A DNA stretch of 64,000 bases from Siphonodentalium dalli (taxonomy: Eukaryota > Mollusca > Scaphopoda > Gadilida > Siphonodentaliidae): contig CP136062.1 of the NCBI GenBank assembly GCA_032622095.1, forward strand, positions 9,391,710 through 9,455,709, written 5' to 3'. The notes beneath the pieces were generated by a model. It was not told where the DNA came from. It searched no databases and was given only the letters and a program-made list of their open reading frames with translations. Positions within the stretch are counted from its first letter, which is position 1. Each line of letters opens with the position of its first letter. This document shows positions 23,698 to 36,391 of this stretch, in pieces. The position numbers and the translations under genes are program-made.

Positions 23698-24090
23698 CGA
23701 GGTCAGCCAATAATAGAATGTTTGCGTCATGTGAGTGTTTAGTGATTTATATAGCCACACAATGTTGACCGAAACGAAACCTTGCTTGAGTCTTGACAGT
23801 TAGTTTTGCAAATGTTTGTATACTAATATTATATCACGACATACTGTCCATACTGAAGTATTGCATTATTATGTATTTTTCGCAACATTACATTTTCTAC
23901 CTGGTTTTTAGGCACGTCATTGAAATTTGCATGCATCTTTTTTTATCTCGATTCCATCATTTCCTAATTTCTGATGATTGGTTGGTGATTATCACAATAC
24001 GCCAGGGGCAGGTGCACACTGTGCATGCATACTGTACTAGTAACTATCACAAGTATAACATACTGTGGGAACAACTTAGTGTACATGTAT

Positions 24091-25410
24091 GTTCAGACGA
24101 CCACGATACAATCGTAAGTGGAGGAATAGTTTGTTCAGACGATTGCAATCTCATCGTACATTATGATAGCATATGTTGTTCTAAAGAATGTGATTGACTA
24201 CCCTACGACCATTGCCAGCTACGATTTTTACGTACACACGGCTGTCGGCCTGTAACGATATGCTTGGTCACGATACAATATATATCACGATACGGGGCCA
24301 ATGATACAATACGTATCGTGATAGGCAAAAATTTATCCCACGAGTAAATAGCTATTCAACACTCCAAATTTGCACACTCTCAGGTTGAGTTTTAATGATA
24401 GTTTTTCTAATATTACTGTGGACTTTCATAATTGTTTAGTTATATGTGTATTGTAGTATGTAGTAATGTAGTATGCTCGTACACATCCGGAAATACCAGT
24501 ACAACATGACATATTGATACTGAAGACGGTAAAAGAGTTGAAAAGTTTCTCACTCATCTGTTTATATATCATATAATCACAACAGCTGGCTGAGAATGAT
24601 GTCGTTTCAAATGGTGTGACATGTTTGTCGTAACACCAGTCTTGTAAGAGGTTGCCGTCGAACATAATTTGCATATCGTTTTAGTTCTGTCTGTCTTAAT
24701 GCATGGCTTTCCATACTCAAAGGGTTACGTCCCAAAACCGAAATACTGCCAGATTTTCTACCTGTAGGCCGCTGTCGGATTGACAAGTTTTAAGCTTTCT
24801 TGAGCAGACATCTTTCCACGGCCCACGTGTTGTTGTTTTGCGCAGACGATATATCCAATATACTAGTATTTGATTGATTGAAATCACAGCAGTTCATCAA
24901 ATTAAACCAATCAGAGCATGGCTTACAGTCTGAGGCTAGGTTACGTAGGTCAGTCATATCACTTCCGCAAACGTTTGTGTCAAAGGTCAAAGTGCGAGCT
25001 CACGGAAACAAACGAAATTTACAGATTTACTTCCAATAAAACTTCGTAAGCATTCACAGCTTACGGAAACGAACGAGGGGTCCCGATTTACTTCGGATGG
25101 TAACTGCATAATACGGAAGCGGAACTGTATCGTAGTGTATCGAAATTACAGACAAATGAATCGCGTATAGAATCATGAATGACGAATCGCGATGAATCGA
25201 AATCACGATGAATCGTTGCAGGCCTATACAGCTGCGATTACATCGCAAGTGGAGGTAACCAAGGATATCCACATTTCGCATCTAGAATCAAACGGCGCTT
25301 GATATCAATTTATGACCAACGATTTTGATGTTAGCATGCACAATCGAGCTACCGGTTACTTCCTGCGACGGAAATCTTTCCGCTTACGATTGTATCGTGG
25401 TCGTCTGAAC
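24091..25410. mobile_element. 1.3-kb segment with perfect 28-bp inverted ends
   Basis: GTTCAGACGACCACGATACA plus eight further bases at 24091-24118 is exactly complemented at 25383-25410. The interior is non-coding and includes several ATCACGATA / TATCGTG motifs (24250-24330) and AATCGCGATGAATCG-type motifs (25160-25215). A partial extra copy of the tip (GTTCAGACGATTGCAATC) lies at 24134. No clear target duplication and no transposase. Confidence 0.6.
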
Positions 25411-25529
25411 GTAAACTTATTAATTTCATGCATTATTGCATAATATTTTTAAACATACCGCTGGACAAAACAAGTGTCCAATGCCACCGCGGTGTACTTG
25501 CCGTTCGGCCGCGGTGTCACTTTGTGGAA

Positions 25530-25680
25530 CCGCGGCTGAGCACCGCGGCCGAACGGCAAGTACACCGCGGTCGAACGGCAAGTACACCGCGGTCGAACGG
25601 CAAGTACACCGCGGCCGAACGGCAAGTACACCGCGGCCGAACGGCAAGTACACCGCGGCCGAACGGCAAGTACACCGGGG
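25530..25680. repeat. 22-bp CCGCGG minisatellite, left subterminal
   Basis: Seven or so copies of GAACGGCAAGTACACCGCGG plus two bases (TC or CC). The first part of the block (25485-25540) has units in the opposite orientation. The unit is GC-rich in an AT-rich setting and rich in CpG. Open frames reading RTASTPRPNGKYTAAERQVH-like repeats are artefacts of this period. Confidence 0.85.
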
Positions 25681-25908
25681 TTAGATTCCTGGTTTGTATC
25701 GTCTTTTTTTCTCGAGTTTAAAACATGTTTTATTAGTAGAAATATACGAAGGTTAGTATTTTTAATTACAGGAAATTTAAATCCGTACATAATATCGGCT
25801 TTAATGTCATTATGCAAATCACATTTATATTTAACCCAACTGTTTCAACGATCTAACGTAACGGTAGATTTTAATGGAACTTTGTTGTCAAATATAAAAA
25901 AAACTTCA

Positions 25909-28402
25909 TGCGTCGATCCTGTGCATGCTAGCACGTCGACATACACCTGTCAATCATCCAGGATTAGTTTGTGAGATTTTATTCTCTGCTTCAATTGGTT
26001 GGCTGTGGGAGGAGCTTACCGATATTTTGTTCTAATGCGGTATGCTTTGACACCATAACCGAGATTTGGTAAATAAAATGATTCCCATGTTTTTATTAGA
26101 GTTGCTATTATTTTTGAAAAAAAATATGATCAAATGAGCATATTAAATAAAAGTGTTATATTATCGATCCATATATGTGGCAAATCCATTGCCAAGTAAA
26201 AATTAATTGCCAGAAACTGAAAATACGCGACATTTTACACTTTGCTCGATCTATAAGTCCACGGTATTTGCCACCAGAGTAATGAGAGGATGGACTGAAT
26301 AAAGATTACACAAACAATGTGTGTTGAAAAACAAATTAGAAGTGTGATGGGACACGTGTATATAAGGTCAAAAGGAATAATGCACACGTTTCCCCGAACG
26401 GACACCCCGAAATTAGGGGTGGGCGGTAAGCGTTTCAATTCATTTAATGTTTTCCGTTTTATTATGCATTAACAAGCTATTGAAAATACACCATTTATTG
26501 TATTCTCTACCAACATTCCTAAATATAAGAATTTAGTCATCATATTCAAATAAAAAATTTCATGTTGACAAGTTTTGAAAACCACTAGCCCTGATCAGAA
26601 AATGCAGATAATTCGGGGAAAACCTCGCGTGCACAAACAACCACGCGGTCAATACGTCATGCATGCGTTTATTACTGGTATAATTTATGTAGGAATCTGG
26701 ATTTTAAAAACCAGACAGATATGACATATATTGACAAGTATAGTATCTCAACAAACATGCTTACTCTAATAGAGTTTCATAAATAAATAACCATTGGAAT
26801 ACACAGCGGCGCCGTATACGCCAATACAAAAAACGGAGAACCACGATTCTTTTGTTTTCGCAACAGCAGTACATTCTCAGATATTCCCGTTTTGTTGAAG
26901 CGATGCGCTCTGGTGCCGTGTTTCCCAGAAAGCCGATTAATTTAGCACAATTCTAATGATCCCATGATCTCCCTCCCATATCCGATCTATTGCAAATTCA
27001 CAAAAACGAACCACGTGGTCGCTTTTATTCAATGGATGTATAAACCATGCATGCCTCATTAAATTTTTATTTTGTTATATATCCATTATAAAGTATTGTT
27101 TACGTATATTGCCACAAAAAATTGAGTGAAACCCTCGATTGGGAGGTTGATAACCGCCGTTAATTTTGCGCACATCTGTACATCTCAAATGCCAGGTGCA
27201 CGCGATTACGTCAGCATTATTCAGAAACTGGGCGCGAGGAATGTAGCAATGACATTGTTTGCTACATCGTAACTGTTTGAGTTAACATGATTATGACATG
27301 TCACTTTCTCCTCGATATTCCCTTTCAAGTTTTATCAAAGTTCAATTGGCATGCTGTCGCAGTTTTGTCTTTAAAGTAACCACGGTATTGAAAGGATTTG
27401 AATATTTAATAGGTTCATAAAATCTTCGCGGGAGAAAAATACCTGATCACGCACAAACGCTCTTTATGGTTCATTCTGAAGACAATTCTGGCACAGATTT
27501 TTATACATTCAATGGACGGCAGTGAATTCCAAAAGGAGGTCCACATGGGTGGATGTTGTCAGTATATAATTCAAACCAAATAATAGTTTTAATTAATGTA
27601 AAAAAAATAATATTTAACAAGAGAAAACAACATCACAATAACAAATATTTCAACATGGGCAAACAAACAGTCTAAAGTAGGATGCGACAATCCTTATTTT
27701 ATAATCAGTCTTAAATGACAGCATAGTCATGATGAGGCTGCCACGTGTGCACGACATTCCATGCTTATTTCTCAAAAAGACACGTGCTGCCAAATCTAGA
27801 TGAAGTCTGTTGTCGGCAACATCACACTTCCGTGTCACCTAATAATTATCAGCGGGAGCCTTTTCTAATCAGGATGGATTATGACACCTTGATTTTATGA
27901 CAGTTTACTGGTGGGACGTACGTTGACTACTTAAAAGATTATCACACCTTGTCACCAGACAGATTAACCCTCAAACATATAATAGATCGTCTGACGGACG
28001 GTATTTAGACAATGGCCTCAATCAAGCCTCATTTATGGTGCCCTCTTTGTGTTTTTCAACATCATTCCAAGAACGGCAAGTACACCGCGGTCGAACGGCA
28101 AGTACACCGCGGCCGAACGGCAAGTACACCGCGGCCGAACGGCAAGTACACCGCGGCCGAACGGCAACTACACCGCGGCTGAACGGCAAGTACACCGCGG
28201 CCGAACTGCAATCAGCCGGTGGAGCCGCGGTGTTGTTGCAGTTCGGCCGCGGTGGCAACGCAAACCGCACCGCGGTTAAGTGGACACTTGTTTTGTCCAG
28301 CGGGGATGAAAAGGACTAATATGGTTGTAAATATAGAAGGCAGATGACTCTTCTACCCGAGAGGTCTAGATTTCTTGGACACGGTCGTTAGACGCAACGT
28401 CA
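25909..28402. repeat. Tandem duplication, unit 1 (~2.49 kb)
   Basis: Sequence from TGCGTCGATCC at about 25909 to CGCAACGTCA at about 28402 is repeated directly afterwards with an offset of 2494-2495 bp. I saw only a handful of substitutions and short indels between units, so identity is above 99%. The unit contains the right part of the TIR element plus ~95 bp of its flank. The breakpoints share the microhomology TCA. Confidence 0.9.
28066..28215. repeat. 22-bp CCGCGG minisatellite, unit 1 right end
   Basis: Six copies of the GAACGGCAAGTACACCGCGG unit, the fifth reading CAACTACACCGCGGCT. The block leads into an inverted pair around GCCGGTGGAGCC and the right tip of the TIR element. The paralogous block in the second unit has one copy fewer. 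Confidence 0.85.
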
Positions 28403-30869
28403 TGCGTCGATCCTGTGCATGCTAGCACGTCGACATACACCTGTCAATCATCCAGGATTAGTTTGTGAGATTTTATTCTCTGCTTCAATTGGTTGGCTGT
28501 GGGAGGAGCTTACCGATATTTTGTTCTAATGCGGTATGCTTTGACACCATAACCGAGATTTGGTAAATAAAATGATTCCCATGTTTTTATTAGAGTTGCT
28601 ATTATTTTTGAAAAAAAATATGATCAAATGAGCATATTAAATAAAAGTGTTATATTATCGATCCATATATGTGGCAAATCCATTGCCAAGTAAAAATTAA
28701 TTGCCAGAAACTGAAAATACGCGACATTTTACACTTTGCTCGATCTATAAGTCCACGGTATTTGCCACCAGAGTAATGAGAGGATGGACTGAATAAAGAT
28801 TACACAAACAATGTGTGTTGAAAAACAAATTAGAAGTGTGATGGGACACGTGTATATAAGGTCAAAAGGAATAATGCACACGTTTCCCCGAACGGACACC
28901 CCGAAATTAGGGGTGGGCGGTAAGCGTTTCAATTCATTTAATGTTTTCCGTTTTATTATGCATTAACAACCTATTGAAAATACACCATTTATTGTATTCT
29001 CTACCAACATTCCTAAATATAAGAATTTAGTCATCATATTCAAATAAAAAATTTCATGTTGACAAGTTTTGAAAACCACTAGCCCTGATCAGAAAATGCA
29101 GATAATTCGGGGAAAACCTCGCGTGCACAAACAACCACGCGGTCAATACGTCATGCATGCGTTTATTACTGGTATAATTTATGTAGGAATCTGGATTTTA
29201 AAAACCAGACAGATATGACATATATTGACAAGTATAGTATCTCAACAAACATGCTTACTCTAATAGAGTTTCATAAATAAATAACCATTGGAATACACAG
29301 CGGCGCCGTATACGCCAATACAAAAAACGGAGAACCACGATTCTTTTGTTTTCGCAACAGCAGTACATTCTCAGATATTCCCGTTTTGTTGAAGCGATGC
29401 GCTCTGGTGCCGTGTTTCCCAGAAAGCCGATTAATTTAGCACAATTCTAATGATCCCATGATCTCCCTCCCATATCCGATCTATTGCAAATTCACAAAAA
29501 CGAACCACGTGGTCGCTTTTATTCAATGGATGTATAAACCATGCATGCCTCATTAAATTTTTATTTTGTTATATATCCATTATAAAGTATTGTTTACGTA
29601 TATTGCCACAAAAAATTGAGTGAAACCCTCGATTGGGAGGTTGATAACCGCCGTTAATTTTGCGCACATCTGTACATCTCAAATGCCAGGTGCACGCGAT
29701 TACGTCAGCATTATTCAGAAACTGGGCGCGAGGAATGTAGCAATGACATTGTTTGCTACATCGTAACTGTTTGAGTTAACATGATTATGACATGTCACTT
29801 TCTCCTCGATATTCCCTTTCAAGTTTTATCAAAGTTCAATTGGCATGCTGTCGCAGTTTTGTCTTTAAAGTAACCACGGTATTGAAAGGATTTGAATATT
29901 TAATAGGTTCATAAAATCTTCGCGGGAGAAAAATACCTGATCACGCACAAACGCTCTTTATGGTTCATTCTGAAGACAATTCTGGCACAGATTTTTATAC
30001 ATTCAATGGACGGCAGTGAATTCCAAATGGAGGTCCACATGGGTGGATGTTGTCAGTATATAATTCAAACCAAATAATAGTTTTAATTAATGTAAAAAAA
30101 AAAATATTTAACAAGAGAAAACAACATCACAATAACAAATATTTCAACATGGGCAAACAAACAGTCCAAAGTAGGATGCGACAATCCTTATTTTATAATC
30201 AGTCTTAAATGACAGCATAGTCATGATGAGGCTGCCACGTGTGCACGACATTCCAATGCTTATTTCTCAAAAAGACACGTGCTGCCAAATCTAGATGAAG
30301 TCTGTTGTCGGCACCATCACACTTCCGTGTCACCTAATAATTATCAGCGGGAGCCTTTTCTAATCAGGATGGATTATGACACCTTGATTTTATGACAGTT
30401 TACTGGTGGGACGTACGTTGACTACTTAAAAGATTATCACACCTTGTCACCAGACAGATTAACCCTCAAACATATAATAGATCGTCTGACGGACGGTATT
30501 TAGACAATGGCCTCAATCAAGCCTCATTTATGGTGCCCTCTTTGTGTTTTTCAACATCATTCCAAGAACGGCAAGTACACCGCGATCGAACGGCAAGTAC
30601 ACCGCGGCCGAACGGCAAGTACACCGCGGCCGAACGGCAACTACACCGCGGCTGAACGGCAAGTACACCGCGGCCGAACTGCAATCAGCCGGTGGAGCCG
30701 CGGTGTTGTTGCAGTTCGGCCGCGGTGGCAACGCAAACCGCACCGCGGTTAAGTGGACACTTGTTTTGTCCAGCGGGGATGAAAAGGACTAATATGGTTG
30801 TAAATATAGAAGGCAGATGACTCTTCTACCCGAGAGGTCTAGATTTCTTGGACACGGTCGTTAGACGCA
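28403..30869. repeat. Tandem duplication, unit 2
   Basis: Second copy of the segment described for 25909-28402. Differences seen include C for G near 28967, T for A near 30029, a 22-bp minisatellite unit loss near 30600 and single-base indels in A runs. It ends at CGCAACGTCA, where the sequence passes into the 5S-derived repeat rather than restarting. Confidence 0.9.
30567..30695. repeat. 22-bp CCGCGG minisatellite, unit 2 right end
   Basis: Five copies of the 22-bp unit, one fewer than in the paralogous block at 28066-28215. The first copy reads CCGCGATC, a private substitution. The TIR tip follows at about 30755-30777. Confidence 0.85.
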
Positions 30870-31190
30870 ACGTCAAGCTCGGTTAGTCTTTGGATGGTTG
30901 ACTGGGTTGGGTTTCCGGGTGATGCCAATGTTCGGTGCAATTTACGCACTTCTCACTCTCTCGTCCTGTTACACTGGGGGCTCGTCTGGCCATTAGAGGA
31001 CTGTCATGATACAACCTCCACTCCAGGTCTCAGCCATTAGATGCTTTGTCTGATCACCGAGGTTAAGTAACGTCAAGCTCGGTTAGTCCTTGGATGGGTG
31101 ACCGGCTTGGAATTATCAGCTGATTATGGTGCTGCTACATTTCGGTGCGACTCCATCACTTCTTGCTCTCAATCTCATTCTGTTACGGTA
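30869..31190 (+). mobile_element. 5S rRNA-derived repeat (SINE3-like), 200-bp dimer
   Basis: The segment 31027-31138 has the order of a 5S rRNA gene: GTCTGATCACCGAGGTTAAG, then GTTAGTCCTTGGATGGGTGA and CCGGCTTGGAATT, ending GGTGCTGCTAC. A first, 5'-truncated copy starts at 30869 with AACGTCAAGCTCGGTTAGTC; the same string recurs at 31069, giving a 200-bp period. A shared non-5S tail (TTCGGTGC...CACTTCT...CTGTTAC) follows both. Internal control regions are recognisable but mutated. Either a 5S-headed SINE or 5S gene remnants with spacer. Confidence 0.65.
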
Positions 31191-31281
31191 GTGTTAATTA
31201 TACTGTACAATCGTCATGCTAATTTGCTATTGCTATTTTGCATGTTTTTAAATAATACTTGATTCATACATGTATCTGTTT

Positions 31282-31340
31282 ATTTAATGTTTCGCTTGCT
31301 GAATTACATATTATGTAATTCAGCAAGCGAAACATTAAAT
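31282..31340. repeat. Perfect 29-bp inverted repeat
   Basis: The arms 31282-31310 and 31312-31340 are exact complements around a single central base, containing TTTCGCTTGCTGAATTACAT. It is a cruciform-capable AT-rich palindrome with no link to a coding region. Confidence 0.85.
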
Positions 31341-33150
31341 TATATTTGAAATAGCAATTTTTTGCGGTCATTTGTGAAATAACCATGGCACAACTTGTGG
31401 TAAATTCATTTTGTTTTTATTTCAATTCAAGCTCGAAGTCACTGTCACTGTGCGTTTTGTTTTTATTTGGTTTTGTCTGCAATATTTCGCCAGTCAGTGT
31501 CGACTTTGGCTTTAAGAAATCTATTCTTAGAATGGATTTCATAAATATGTACACATTGCTTACCTCAGTTGTGTTCATAATCGTAGGTGTTGAGTTATTT
31601 AACATGTTTTCAGTGTGAATGTTGAGCGGCGAAACATGTCTGCATCATTCACGCAGACATGTTTTTTTTTATGTGTGCGTACTGATACAAACTTATCAAG
31701 CAACAAACTCATATTTCTTTCGCTCGTTGTGAATAGAAATACATGATATACAAGCCATTATCAATAACATGATTGGATTGGTTCACACCATCAATGAATC
31801 AAATGGCTTAAAATAGTTAATATCTTTGGAACTATATTATGTCTCGACCCATGCCTCATCACCCAATATTTGATTTGGGACACACTAAAGTTGTATGAAT
31901 CTATGATGAATTCGATTTATTTAAAAGGACTCTGCGATCTATCAATCTATCGGAACTTATAGTTTTCGTTTGTTGGCTTTGCACTTTGAGAATATTCCAT
32001 CCAACTTTTAGGCGGAAACACCGATAGAAAATTGAAGAAAATATCTAAACACCCAGTGGGGCCTCTAAAATCCTCTTTCGGGGCAAATATTTTTAATATT
32101 TTTATAAAATATGTAAACAAAATTTGTTCATGCAATTTGATTATTTCACTTTTTGTTAAACTTCAGTGCTCAGATTCACAATTTGTAATATCTTTGGCTT
32201 GTATTAAAGACATTATTTGCCCATATATAATGAAGTACATGTATAACTAACATGTGCCGACAAGAATTATTTATCAAAGTTTTCGCTCTTGGTCATTTTG
32301 ATAAATTACACTAATTTCGCTGCCGATCGAGGCTGATCGAGGTGGGAATTAATCAAAACAAAATGGCGGCCGTTGCCAACAATAGAATTTTGGACTCCGC
32401 TGACCCTGGCTGACCCTTCAGTTATGAATAAATTATCCATTTTAGGTAATTTTATCTATGTTTAGATTGGCCGAAAAAGTCGATTAGTATATCTCATATT
32501 CGCATACGTATACCCTGGTCGCTTCGCTTCCGCGGCTTCGCCGCGGGAGAGCGGGCGCTAATATGACCATACGTAAACGTAATAAAGCCCACGTAGATTA
32601 AATCTGGCAGTTTGCGATACGAAATACATTTATAATAATTACCGCTTTTGAATTATACCGGTATCGAAATTAGTCGACGAAATTGATGTGACAAAGATAA
32701 AGGGAAATAATGACATTTCTTCCTGTGCTCAAATGGAACTTTCGAAGAGGTGTTCTTTTGTGCGACACTGTTAACATTTTCACAACATTTTTTACTCGAT
32801 GCGTTTACTGTTAACACCGAAGATCTGGTCTGCTTGACAGCGTGGGAATATAATAAAATTACATTACAAAATGCTCCAAGTTGTGTGTTAAAATTCTGCA
32901 CTACATGTGGAGTGATTACAGGGTGTGCTGTATAGGTCTATTAAAATCTGAGATAGAAATGCTTATTTGCATAAGTTGGAGGGAATTGTGTGAGCACATG
33001 GTGACGTCATACAGTATAGTACAGTTCACAATCCGAAGAAACAAGTCCTGTTACAGTCATGTCGCAAGCATATATGGGTGCTCGTCCCATATCCCAACTA
33101 AAGAACACAGGTGTGACATTAAGAACTAACCGGCACGATTGAACATAGTG
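31341..33150. other. Intergenic, no gene supported
   Basis: A 77-codon frame at 31385-31618 encodes two hydrophobic stretches but has no recognisable domain. A 12-bp stem followed by nine T (31632-31673) resembles a pol III stop or MITE end. A CCGCGG/CTTCG hairpin lies at 32530-32546 within a locally GC-rich patch (32515-32570), followed by ATACGTAAACGTAAT, which is also found at 15175. AAAATGGCGGCC occurs near 32362. Confidence 0.45.
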
Positions 33151-33154
33151 ACAT

Positions 33155-36130
33155 TAACGGATTGACATACCCATGTCACAGTTATATGTCGCAATCATAT
33201 GAACGCATGCATTTGACACTATATCAATATGTGGGATACATACACAAAACCGCACGCGTATGTTACTGGTATCAGTATATCGAACGATTGCAACCTTAAG
33301 TGTCATCCTTACGCGACGCAGGCATGCACATAATTCCCAAAATTCAGTCATACCAGAGTCAAAAATATTGTACCCAAATACAGGTTATGTCACACCGTTA
33401 TATAATCGTTATTTGTTTGTGTGTAAAGCGTTCCTACATAAATAATGTGTACACTGCTACTACGTCAATAAAGCAATTTTCAGTCAATATATACCAGGAT
33501 ATGTTGATCAACTTCGGAACGCAATGTGAAATTAAGAAGTATCCACGATTAAATACAATTTCCCACTACCGGTTGGACAGACTATTGCCATAACTAGTGT
33601 ATGTCGCAAGCATGTGGATGCACTTATGACACGATATCAATGTCGCATGCTTGGTATGGAATATATACACAAAACTACGCGTGTGTCTTACTGTTGTCAG
33701 TATATCGGACGAGTTCAATGGCGTAGGATAGCACAATCTGCCAAAAACATTTTCTGTTCTCATTAAAGACGCATGCATGCATGATTATCATACACTATCG
33801 GCCAGTAACAAACATGCAACTGGGTCTGTTTACCACACGCTCGATCGATATATTCTAACTGACTCTTCCCCACCGATGTCTCTATATCCCTGCAAGATAG
33901 ATGTTGCCTAACACTGTTTCTTGAGTGAAAATGCTAAATTTCAGGTAAAAAAAAAACGCATAGATTTAATCATAAAACCTGCATTTTAGTAACTTAATTT
34001 GTATTTTTCTTGCGATAATTATCATATATCTGCTTCAAAATAATACGGACACCAAACACCATCAGCACCAACATTCAGTCATACACGTAGTCGAGAATAC
34101 TGTACCCAATTACTGGTTGTGTAAACATTTTAAGGCTTACATTTTTTGTACACTGCGTTACTACGTCAATAAAGCAATGTTCAGTCCATATGCCAGGATC
34201 CATTAATCGATGCCGCAACCATGTGAACGCCCCTACCGGAATATCGACGTATCCCAACTCTAGAACGCATGCAATGTGAAATTAAGAATTAACCACAATT
34301 GAACATAGTATACCACTAACGGATTGTCGCACGCATATGGACGCACTTGACACGACATCAATATCGCACGCTTGGTACGGAATATATACACAAAATCGCA
34401 TGCGCGAGATACTGTTGTCGTATATCGGACGAGTGCAGTGACGCAATGATCGCACGATCAGTCAAATACAAATTGTTATTGTATGTCATATACCAGGGGG
34501 AAATAACACACATATGCGGCTGTTAATCACACATTGGAACGGCATATTCTAACTGACCCTTCCCCACAAGTGTCTCTACATCCCTGCATTATGGATGTTG
34601 CTCAACACGGTTTCTTCCACGAAAGTGTCAAATACGTATAACGATTATAACTCATAGATTTAATCACACAACCTGGAAATTTTAAGTATTTTAGTGACTG
34701 TTTGTATTTTTCCTGCAATATTTGTTTATCCGTTTAATGCTGGGAGCTGCACTGTTGTGGTATTAAAGACCATGTTCCAGTGCCTTCCCTTATATATGAA
34801 GCCTCGTATATGTAAGAGAATGCGTTGGCACAGGGTTTTTCGTAATATTTCCGGAAACTCAAGTCATGAAATTGTTAAATTTAATAGACACTATGCACTA
34901 TCAGCATCAAAACTATAATAGCAGGTAGCGTTGAGAACACTGTACACAATTGCTGGTTATGTCACAAGTCTAAGACCGTATTATATATTTTAATGCGCTC
35001 TCACATCACCCATTTTCACACTGCGCTGGTACACCAATAAAGGATTTTCAGTCTGAGTTAATCAATGTCGCAACCATATGGGCGTCCCTTCTGGAATAGC
35101 GACATACCCAACTATGGAGCGCATTGTGAAATTAAGTTATAGCCACCATTGAACTTCCTACCACTAATGGGTAGGCAGACTATTTCCATATTGTATGTCG
35201 CAAGCATATGAAAGAACTTGCCACCATATCACTCGCTTGGTATGAAATAAACAAAACCGCATGTGTGTGCTCGTGTCGTCAGTTTATCTGACAAGTGCAA
35301 TAACGTAATGATAGCTTGACATGTCAAATACACTTCCACGGTCGCACAGAATTTCATAATCATTCCGGAAGTCCACGCCGCATCTTAACATATTTGCAAT
35401 GTGTCCGTTCCTGCATGTGCAATGGAATCGTGAAATTGCCAGTTTGAAACTGATTTTGTTTCGGATTTTAATGCAATTGCTTGTAGCTACAGGTACCTGC
35501 TTAAATATAACTGACACCAAAAACCGTCAATATTAAATCACAATCATACCAAGTAGAGCTGAGAACACTGCTACCAATTACTGCTATACCACGATGCCAG
35601 TCTTATTAAAACTAGACCTAACTTTCATTACTTTCAACTTACGTTGAGAGTTGACTGTAAGGAAACCTTGGTCTAGTTATTACTAGACTGCCACGATGCT
35701 AAAGCTGTAGTTTTATTTTGGTTATACTGAGTAAATACGTCAATCATTTTCCACAGCACTACTGCATCAATAAAGGATCTTTCAGTCCATATGCCAGGAC
35801 GTGTTCATCAACGTCACAACCGTGTGGACACACCTCCCAAAATATTGAAACATCACGAGTCTGGAACACATTGTTAAGAATAGAAATGACCAAATTAGCA
35901 GACTCTTGCCATCGTGTATATCGCAAGCATATGGACGCATGTGCCACTACCGGTATATCAATATGAAACGTTGGTATGCAATATATACACACAACTGATT
36001 ATGTGTGTTCCTGTCGTCAGTTTACCATATGAGTGCAAATGCGCAAAGATAGCACAATTTTCTGCACGAACAGTGAAATACCTCATGCGTTATTGTTATG
36101 GGATCGCAGGAGTTTCATAAACTTGGGGCC
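33155..36130. repeat. Decayed tandem array, ~700-860-bp unit
   Basis: Two landmarks recur in order: a block around ATATATACACAAAA (33237, 33661, 34382, 35246, 35980) and one around CAATAAAGCA..TTTCAGTC (33467, 34169, 35035, 35768). A third, CCCCACC/CAAGTGTCTCTA..ATCCCTGCA, occurs at 33869 and 34563. Units are strongly diverged with indels and a palindrome relic near 34790. Open frames inside are short and not conserved between units. Confidence 0.7.
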
Positions 36131-36312
36131 ATAGCACCGATGTATGTTCTTTCTTTGAGTGTCTAATTGAACATAATAATTGCTGTTTGCAGTCATGTTT
36201 CACGAACTTATATAGCTATAGTAGTACATGTACCCTGATGTATGTAAGGCAAAATTATAGTAAATATTTGTATGTAGAGGATCTCACATGAGTTTATATT
36301 TTGTACGGAATC

Positions 36313-36391
36313 TATCAATCGAGATAACTAAATTCGATTTGAGCCGAGGTTCACCGAGACTCAAATAGAATTTAGTGGATGAGGTTGATAA
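36313..36391. repeat. Imperfect hairpin
   Basis: ACTAAATTCGATTTGAG and its near-complement (one mismatch) around 36327 and 36360 form the inner stem. Outer bases TATCAATC...GATAAATT extend it with mismatches. Fold-back MITE-like. Confidence 0.55.

Larger units (their letters stand above)
25458..28304. mobile_element. Large TIR element with subterminal minisatellites
   Basis: The left tip CCGCTGGACAAAACAAGTGT (25458) and its complement at 28282-28304 define the ends. CCGCGG minisatellites lie just inside each end (25530-25680 and 28066-28215). The 2.3-kb interior is AT-rich and has no convincing ORF. It belongs to the same family as 23180-23555, which lacks the long interior. The left flank keeps TA; the right flank does not. 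Most of it is duplicated in tandem at 28403-30869. Confidence 0.7.

Noticed and set aside
26350-26375. TATA-like promoter (GTGTATATAAGGTC)
   Set aside because: A single motif with no downstream gene on either strand.
26235-28932. Identical 67-codon frames at 26235-26438 and 28729-28932
   Set aside because: Identity is due to the recent tandem duplication, not selection; the peptide has no recognisable feature.
25426-30792. Open frames with repeating NGKYTAAERQVHRGRTAST-like or RCTCRSAAVYLPFG-like peptides
   Set aside because: Six-frame readings of the 22-bp CCGCGG minisatellite, with no unique domain attached.
31385-31618. Small two-helix membrane protein
   Set aside because: Hydrophobic Phe/Leu/Val runs are expected from T-rich DNA; no homologous family recognised.
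31632-31673. Stem followed by T9 as an intrinsic terminator
   Set aside because: The window is eukaryotic; a stem plus T run is more likely a MITE end or chance.
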